DNA from: CALKWS01 sp051020515
GTDB lineage: Bacteria; Actinomycetota; Actinomycetes; Actinomycetales; Beutenbergiaceae
Length of the DNA stretch: 64,000 bases
Assembly: GCF_051020515.1 (NCBI RefSeq)
Contig: NZ_CP194857.1
Location: 806,001 to 870,000, forward strand
Reading direction: 5' to 3'
The notes below the pieces were generated by a model, which was not told the origin of the DNA, made no database searches, and was given only the letters and a program-made list of their open reading frames with translations. Below are positions 61,981 to 64,000 of this stretch, in pieces (the first letter of the stretch is position 1; the number at the start of each line of letters is the position of its first letter). Made by a program: the position numbers and the translations under genes.

Positions 61981-64000
61981 CGCGGGTCGGGAACGCTCCA
62001 TTCGTGCGTGCCCGATCCCACCTCCCGTTCGGCCTCGCCCGGGAGCGCCACTGTGGCGGAGGTGTTCGGCGGCACCGTGGCGCGCACCGTGAGCATCCCG
62101 TCCCGGACGACCCATCCCGCCTCGGCCATCCCGTAGGGCGTCTCCACGCGAGCCGAGGCGTCGTCGATGCCGGCGACGGGAGTCGGGGCGATCCGGATTC
62201 GGCGGTAACCCGGAGCCGCCGGGGCCAGACCGGCCAGGCACCGGTAGAGCCAGTCCGCCACCGCTCCGAAGGCGTAGTGGTTGAAGGAGGTCATCTGGCC
62301 CGGGTTGATCGTGCCGTCCGGAAGCATGGAGTCCCAGCGTTCCCAGATGGTGGTCGCCCCCATCGTGACGGCATAGAGCCAGGATGGCACCGAAGTCTGC
62401 AGCAGCAGCCGCCCAGCCGTGTCAGCGTGCCCGGTCCTCGTCAGGGCGTCGCAGATGATCGGGGTACCCACGAAACCGGTGCGGATAGTATCGCCCGCTT
62501 CTGCCACCAACTCGGCCAGCCGATCTCCCATCGCCTGGCGCGCCTCGCCGTCGACCAGCTCGTAGCAGATCGCCATCGAGTAGGCCGTCTGGGTATCCGA
62601 GGTCAACCGATGCCCAGGGACTGAGTACTCGGCGAGGAACGCCTGCCGGGCCCGCTCAGCCAGGTCGGCGTAGCGGGATGCCCCGTCGGCGTCACCGAGC
62701 AGCTCGGCGGTCTCGGCCACGATCCGGGCCGAGCGGATCAGGTGCGCGCTGGCCACCAGGTCCTTCTCCGTCTTGGCGTCGCCGGGGCTCTCCGGCGGGG
62801 CGTCCGGGTCCAGCCAGTCGCCGAACTGGAAGTCGCCCTGCCACAGCAGGTTCTCCCCGGCCCGCTCGGCCATGACGTCCACCCAGGCGCGCATGGAGGG
62901 GTACTGCTCGGCCAGTGCGCGCCGGTCGTCGAAGCGCTCGGCCAGCACCGTCGGCACCACCGTGGCCGCATCACCCCAGGCGGCTGCGGGACGCCCGCCA
63001 TCGGGAAGCACCTGGGGCACCACGAACGGGCACACCCCGCCCAGGCCTCGTTGCTCGGCGGCCACGTCCTTCAGCCAGGCAGCCAGGAACGCACCGGAGT
63101 CGAACAACGTGGTGGCGGTGGGGCTGAACACCTGGATGTCCCCGGTCCAACCCAGCCGCTCATCGCGCTGGGGGCAGTCGGTGGGAATGGACAGGAAGTT
63201 GCCCCGCATCCCCCACACCACGTTCTCGTGCAGTCGGTTCACCCGCTCATCGGAGCACTCGAACCACCCCGTGCGACGCATATCGCTGTGGACGACGACG
63301 GCGGTCAGGGCGCTCGGGTCGAGCTCGCCGGGCCACCCGCTCACCTCGGCGTAGCGGAACCCGTGGAAGGTGAACTGCGGCTCGAAGACGTCGTGGCCGC
63401 CGGAGAGCACGAACTCATCAGTCGCCTTGGCATGCCGCAGCGGGCGCACACCCAACTCGCCGTGCTCCAGCACCTCGGCGTGGCGCAGGGAGATGACGTG
63501 CCCGGGCTCTCCCTGCACCTGCACCCGTACCCAGCCCACGAGGTTCTGCCCGAAGTCCACCACCGTCTTGCCGGACGGGGTGGTCAGCACCTCCCGGACG
63601 GGGAGTTCATCGGTGCGACGCACCGGTTCACTACTCATCGGCTCCGGCACCACACCTCGCTCCGGCGCACCGCCACGGCCGGCCAGCCACCGTCGTCGAA
63701 GCCGGGCCGGTCCCAGCCCGACAGCTGGCGGCGGGCATCGATGCGCTCGCCGTCGTAGATTCCGCTGTGCACCACCGGGCCCTCGGCTGCGCCGCGCCAC
63801 TGCGAATCGGTGCTGAGCACCTCCGTGCGGCCGTCCAGGTACTGCAGGTGCAACTGGGCGGCGACGGCCGGCTGGTCACCGTAGAAGGCTCGGCCCTCGC
63901 CGTGGAACCCGAACTTCTCGGTGAACCAGCCGCCGGCGAACCTGATGCCGATGGCATTACGTCCGGTGCTGAGCAAGTCGGTGACGTCGGTTGCCTCGTG
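61968..64000 (-). CDS. GH78 alpha-L-rhamnosidase, C-terminal part, frameshifted and cut by the window edge
   Basis: Releases terminal L-rhamnose. From the right edge: GIRFAGGWFTEKFGFHGEG (N-terminal beta domain), then a missing G near 63648-63656 (SEV then VPEPMSSEPVRRTDELPVREVL) changes frame. The long part shows VVDFGQNLVGWVRV, FTFHGFRYAEVSGW, the catalytic acid region TDCPQRDERLGWTGDIQVFSP, and the second acidic residue in TTIWERWDSMLPDG, with SFNHYAFGAVADWLYR and the C-terminal domain. The start lies beyond 64000. Convergent with the importer operon; supplies substrate for the rhamnose operon. Confidence 0.93.

Noticed and set aside
1..64000. Long overlapping reading frames on the opposite strand (for example 4764-6446, 39442-41727, 46003-47373)
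   Set aside because: High GC gives few stops; these frames are antisense to well-conserved genes and show no protein-like motifs, only His/Gln/Gly-rich compositional noise.
1..64000. tRNA, rRNA, prophage or insertion-sequence genes
   Set aside because: I looked for T-arm-like sequences, transposase or integrase motifs and found none that could be supported.

Overview
This window is high-GC DNA (roughly 70% by eye) from an actinobacterium, most likely a Micrococcales member near Ruaniaceae/Beutenbergiaceae/Bogoriellaceae. The evidence is the gene content and order: menE-menA-DUF4229-PLDc_N followed by a system II cytochrome c block; bS22-excisionase-like HTH-acuC-proC; radA-disA-mutY. GTG starts and ATGA overlaps are frequent. 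The genus is inferred from memory of gene neighbourhoods, not from a search.

Layout. 1-25 kb is conserved chromosomal backbone: menaquinone synthesis (menE 3' part, menA), small membrane proteins, cytochrome c biogenesis (ccsB, resB, ccdA, TlpA-like thioredoxin), MarR/YceI, a glutaredoxin-like protein, HAD-IB phosphatase, ribosomal protein bS22, acuC, proC, an M3 peptidase, radA, disA, mutY, a GNAT, glpK and an ICMT-like methyltransferase. 25-36 kb is accessory sugar metabolism: two divergent LacI regulators, a Gfo/Idh dehydrogenase with a TIM-barrel isomerase, two tandem membrane-anchored PQQ-like propeller proteins, and an SDR next to a large FrdA-like flavoprotein. 36-64 kb is a pectin/arabinan side-chain locus: L-rhamnose operon rhaI-rhaD/dehydrogenase-rhaB-rhaM with a divergent LacI; L-arabinose operon araB-araD-araA-GH51; a GH27 enzyme; a coupled LacI pair; a lipoprotein/two-permease ABC importer with DUF624, GH127 and a second GH51; and a GH78 alpha-L-rhamnosidase running off the right end.

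How they fit. GH78, GH127, GH51 and GH27 would release L-rhamnose, L-arabinose and galactose (or arabinopyranose) from rhamnogalacturonan-I/arabinan fragments, the ABC system would import oligosaccharides, and the rha and ara operons would feed glycolysis and the pentose phosphate pathway. Seven LacI-type or palindromic operator candidates lie in front of these units. Three share an AAGCGC core and suggest that the Gfo/Idh-isomerase and SDR-flavoprotein operons form one regulon.

Quality warning. About 15-17 single-base frameshifts interrupt otherwise well-conserved genes, including housekeeping ones (menE, menA, ccsB, glpK). Most look like one lost base, often in G/C runs. I read this as sequence or assembly error, not gene decay. 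Two apparent giant fusions (SDR-flavoprotein and GH127-GH51) are explained by the same error. Frameshifted genes are given as one feature over their full extent.
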